Positions 62,263 to 64,000 of a stretch of DNA of 64,000 nucleotides are shown piece after piece (positions within the stretch are counted from its first letter, which is position 1; every line of letters begins with the position of its first letter). The stretch lies in NCBI GenBank assembly GCA_001599815.1, contig BCIA01000004.1:436862-500861 (forward strand), given 5' to 3'. The notes under the pieces were generated by a model. It was not told the DNA's origin, did not search any database, and worked only from the letters and a program-made list of their open reading frames with translations. The translations under genes were made by a program, and so were the position numbers. This DNA is from Furcasterigmium furcatum. Lineage: Eukaryota; Ascomycota; Sordariomycetes; Glomerellales; Plectosphaerellaceae.

Positions 62263-64000
62263 CTATGCCCATCCCATGCCGTAAAAGTCATCGCCTCCCA
62301 CGTCCAGTGTGCCGGCGAGAAACTCGTCAAACCATCCCGCTTCCGTGACGGGGGACGAGAAGAGCGTGAGCCCTGGGAAGTCCCATTCGAATATGAACTG
62401 CTCCGGGACGAATGACTCCAGGTCCTGCTGGCCGCTTGCCGCGCCGCCCTCCCGCCCGGGAGAGACGCGGCTCCTTGTCCCGGGCGTTCCGTCGAGGGCA
62501 CGGCTATACTTGTCGATGCTCACCCGGACAAGCTGCAGATACGGACTGCTGGAGCTCGTCTTGCCTGCTTCCGCGTTCCCTCCATCGGCTTTGGTCAGCT
62601 CGTCGAGCAGGGCCCTTCCCTTCTCGACAAGCCCGCGATTGGACTGCTGGTCGCCGTTCTCAGGGAGCAGGATGGATAGCTTGAGCAGGAGGAGGAAGCA
62701 GAACGCGTTCTTCGCCCAGACGAAATCCATCGCGAATCGCAGGCCGGCGAGGTACTGCCGTGGCTCCGTGAGGATGATGTCGAGGTGCTCCCGCAGCGAG
62801 TCCCTGGCCATGAGCAGCACCGTCTTCTGCGTGTGAGACATGGCGTCGACGTTTTCCACGCCCGAGGCCCGCACGGCACGGCAGAACGCCATGCTGTCCG
62901 CCCAACAGCGCTGGACCGCGAGGTTGGGCGTCAGCCAGGGCATGTTCGGCCTGTGGCTGCGCTCGTAGATGCGCGCCCAGTCGTTGAACCACACCTCGAT
63001 GTCGATCTTGGCGTCCCGGACTAGGTCGAGGATCTCGTCGTCCTCGATGTTGGCCCCCGGCGACAGCGTCTCGTAGATCTTCACACGGAGCGCGTTCAGC
63101 TCAACCTGGGAGAAGAGGTACAGATCCATGTCCGTCGAGAAGGGGCTCTCCAGCAGGATCCTGGATCTCCGAGCGGCGCCGCGGAATCGGAAGGTCGGAA
63201 GATCTCCCGCGTCCACATGGAGGATGTGTCCCATGACGAGGAGGTGAAGCCACGTCCTGGCCTTTCGCATCAGTGTGGCATCATCTTCGAGGCCATCCTC
63301 GCTTGGCTCCAGGCGAGGCGCATCCTTCGCAATGCAACGGGCGCTCATGGTGTCGTACGCCTCGGGTAGCCCGATCTCGAAGGCCATCCGCGTGGCGATG
63401 GATATCAGCAGGGATCGTTCGGTAACGTAACACGCCCGCACGAGCAGAGCCTGTATCGTCTCGAGCGTGACTTTTGAAGGGGAAGTGATGGCCGCGTTCA
63501 GCATTCTCTGAGCGTGGAAACTCAACATGTGGCAGGGCCGCGAGTCCGCGCCGGTCAAGACACGGCACCCGATCGAACACATCGCCGCGAAGAGAAGGCT
63601 GCTGCGACACCTCACGTTCTCCATGGAGTCGTACGCCGGATCGAAGACGGGCACGAATCGATCGCAGCCCGAGAAGAAGGCGCCGAAGTAGGCCTGCGCG
63701 TCGGCGTGGGTGACGAGCCCGGCGTCGACGATGTCAAGGGCTGGTAGGCTTCCGGCTTCGAAGTGAGATCTCTTCCTTTTCTGCCCGATTGATAGGCCTG
63801 TGAGCTGCCATGAAGTTCCCGGCGAACCTGAGCTCGACATGGCTGCTGGTCGAGGAGGGTTGACTGGACCGCCAGTGAAGAATGTCTTGGCCGGCGAGGT
63901 TTGGGCGCTTCCGGCGCTTTCCTGGTCTCTGCCAGGGTGTTCTGGTAGAGGAGGGATTGGGATATCGGTGAGCGCATGTGTGGTTGAGTCCGGCCATGTG
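62263..64000 (-). CDS. Fungal-specific transcription factor (Fungal_trans domain), 5' end outside window
   Basis: From the window edge the frame is open to the stop at 62263, with no intron signal needed. The segment MSSSGSPGTSW starts at 63840, but 53 open codons precede it and continue off the window, so the zinc cluster is presumably outside. The Fungal_trans domain covers about LVTHADAQAYFGAFFSGCDR followed by FVPVFDPAYDSMENVRCRSS through ISIATRMAFEIGLPEAYD. It is helix-rich to the end. The C-terminus is acidic and aromatic (EQFIFEWDFPGLTLF and FDEFLAGTLDVGGDDFYGMG), resembling an activation domain. Codons are GC-rich as in the Jen1-type gene. Target genes unknown. Confidence 0.82.
   Translation of the reverse strand, partial: TWPDSTTHALTDIPIPPLPEHPGRDQESAGSAQTSPAKTFFTGGPVNPPRPAAMSSSGSPGTSWQLTGLSIGQKRKRSHFEAGSLPALDIVDAGLVTHADAQAYFGAFFSGCDRFVPVFDPAYDSMENVRCRSSLLFAAMCSIGCRVLTGADSRPCHMLSFHAQRMLNAAITSPSKVTLETIQALLVRACYVTERSLLISIATRMAFEIGLPEAYDTMSARCIAKDAPRLEPSEDGLEDDATLMRKARTWLHLLVMGHILHVDAGDLPTFRFRGAARRSRILLESPFSTDMDLYLFSQVELNALRVKIYETLSPGANIEDDEILDLVRDAKIDIEVWFNDWARIYERSHRPNMPWLTPNLAVQRCWADSMAFCRAVRASGVENVDAMSHTQKTVLLMARDSLREHLDIILTEPRQYLAGLRFAMDFVWAKNAFCFLLLLKLSILLPENGDQQSNRGLVEKGRALLDELTKADGGNAEAGKTSSSSPYLQLVRVSIDKYSRALDGTPGTRSRVSPGREGGAASGQQDLESFVPEQFIFEWDFPGLTLFSSPVTEAGWFDEFLAGTLDVGGDDFYGMGWA

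Noticed and set aside
1..64000. Secondary-metabolite (PKS/NRPS/terpene) cluster
   Set aside because: Many tailoring-like enzymes and regulators occur, but no backbone synthase is present; the content fits catabolism better.

Overview
The window is nuclear DNA of a filamentous ascomycete (Pezizomycotina), most like a Sordariomycete. The reasons are short GT-AG introns of about 47-120 nt with recognisable branch points, many Zn2Cys6 regulators, MFS transporters of fungal families, and peroxisomal SKL/AKL tails on catabolic enzymes. I cannot name the species. No rRNA, tRNA, CRISPR, telomere repeat or intact transposon was recognised. All gene models were built by eye from reading frames, splice signals and family motifs.

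Left block (1-6.8 kb): the start of an amino acid permease, a Zn2Cys6 regulator, and a divergent pair made of a Baeyer-Villiger-type flavin monooxygenase and a short-chain dehydrogenase.

Central block (8.6-46.9 kb): a dense run of catabolic genes. In order it holds an aromatic-type aminotransferase (one in-frame TGA), a hotdog acyl-CoA thioesterase with an apparent 1-nt exon, an acyl-CoA ligase, a Zn2Cys6 regulator, two MFS carriers (ACS type and monocarboxylate type), a second Zn2Cys6 regulator, a pyruvate-decarboxylase-like enzyme, an amidohydrolase-fold protein lacking key metal ligands, a crotonase ending SKL, an aldehyde dehydrogenase, a crotonase ending AKL, a metallo-beta-lactamase hydrolase, an SDR, a third Zn2Cys6 regulator, a PEP-mutase/isocitrate-lyase family gene with a 1-nt frameshift, an acyl-CoA ligase ending SKL, a decayed FMN hydroxy-acid oxidase, and a 3-hydroxyisobutyrate-dehydrogenase-like enzyme. 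I infer an Ehrlich-type route (transamination, decarboxylation, aldehyde oxidation) feeding CoA activation and peroxisomal side-chain shortening of an amino-acid-derived or aromatic acid. A recurrent inverted element (GCC-N10-GGC, often TAGCC/GGCTA) lies in several of its promoters. At least three of its genes carry lesions, so the cluster may be decaying.

Right-centre block (47-58 kb): gene-poor accessory DNA with two decayed protein-kinase-like genes, an intact Hsp70-like ATPase with a C-terminal SUMO-interaction-like motif, and two diverged copies of a roughly 0.2 kb repeat.

Right block (58.3-64 kb): a Jen1-type carboxylate/proton symporter with strongly C-ending codons, a small secreted ten-cysteine protein (effector candidate), and the 3' part of another fungal-specific regulator that runs off the window.
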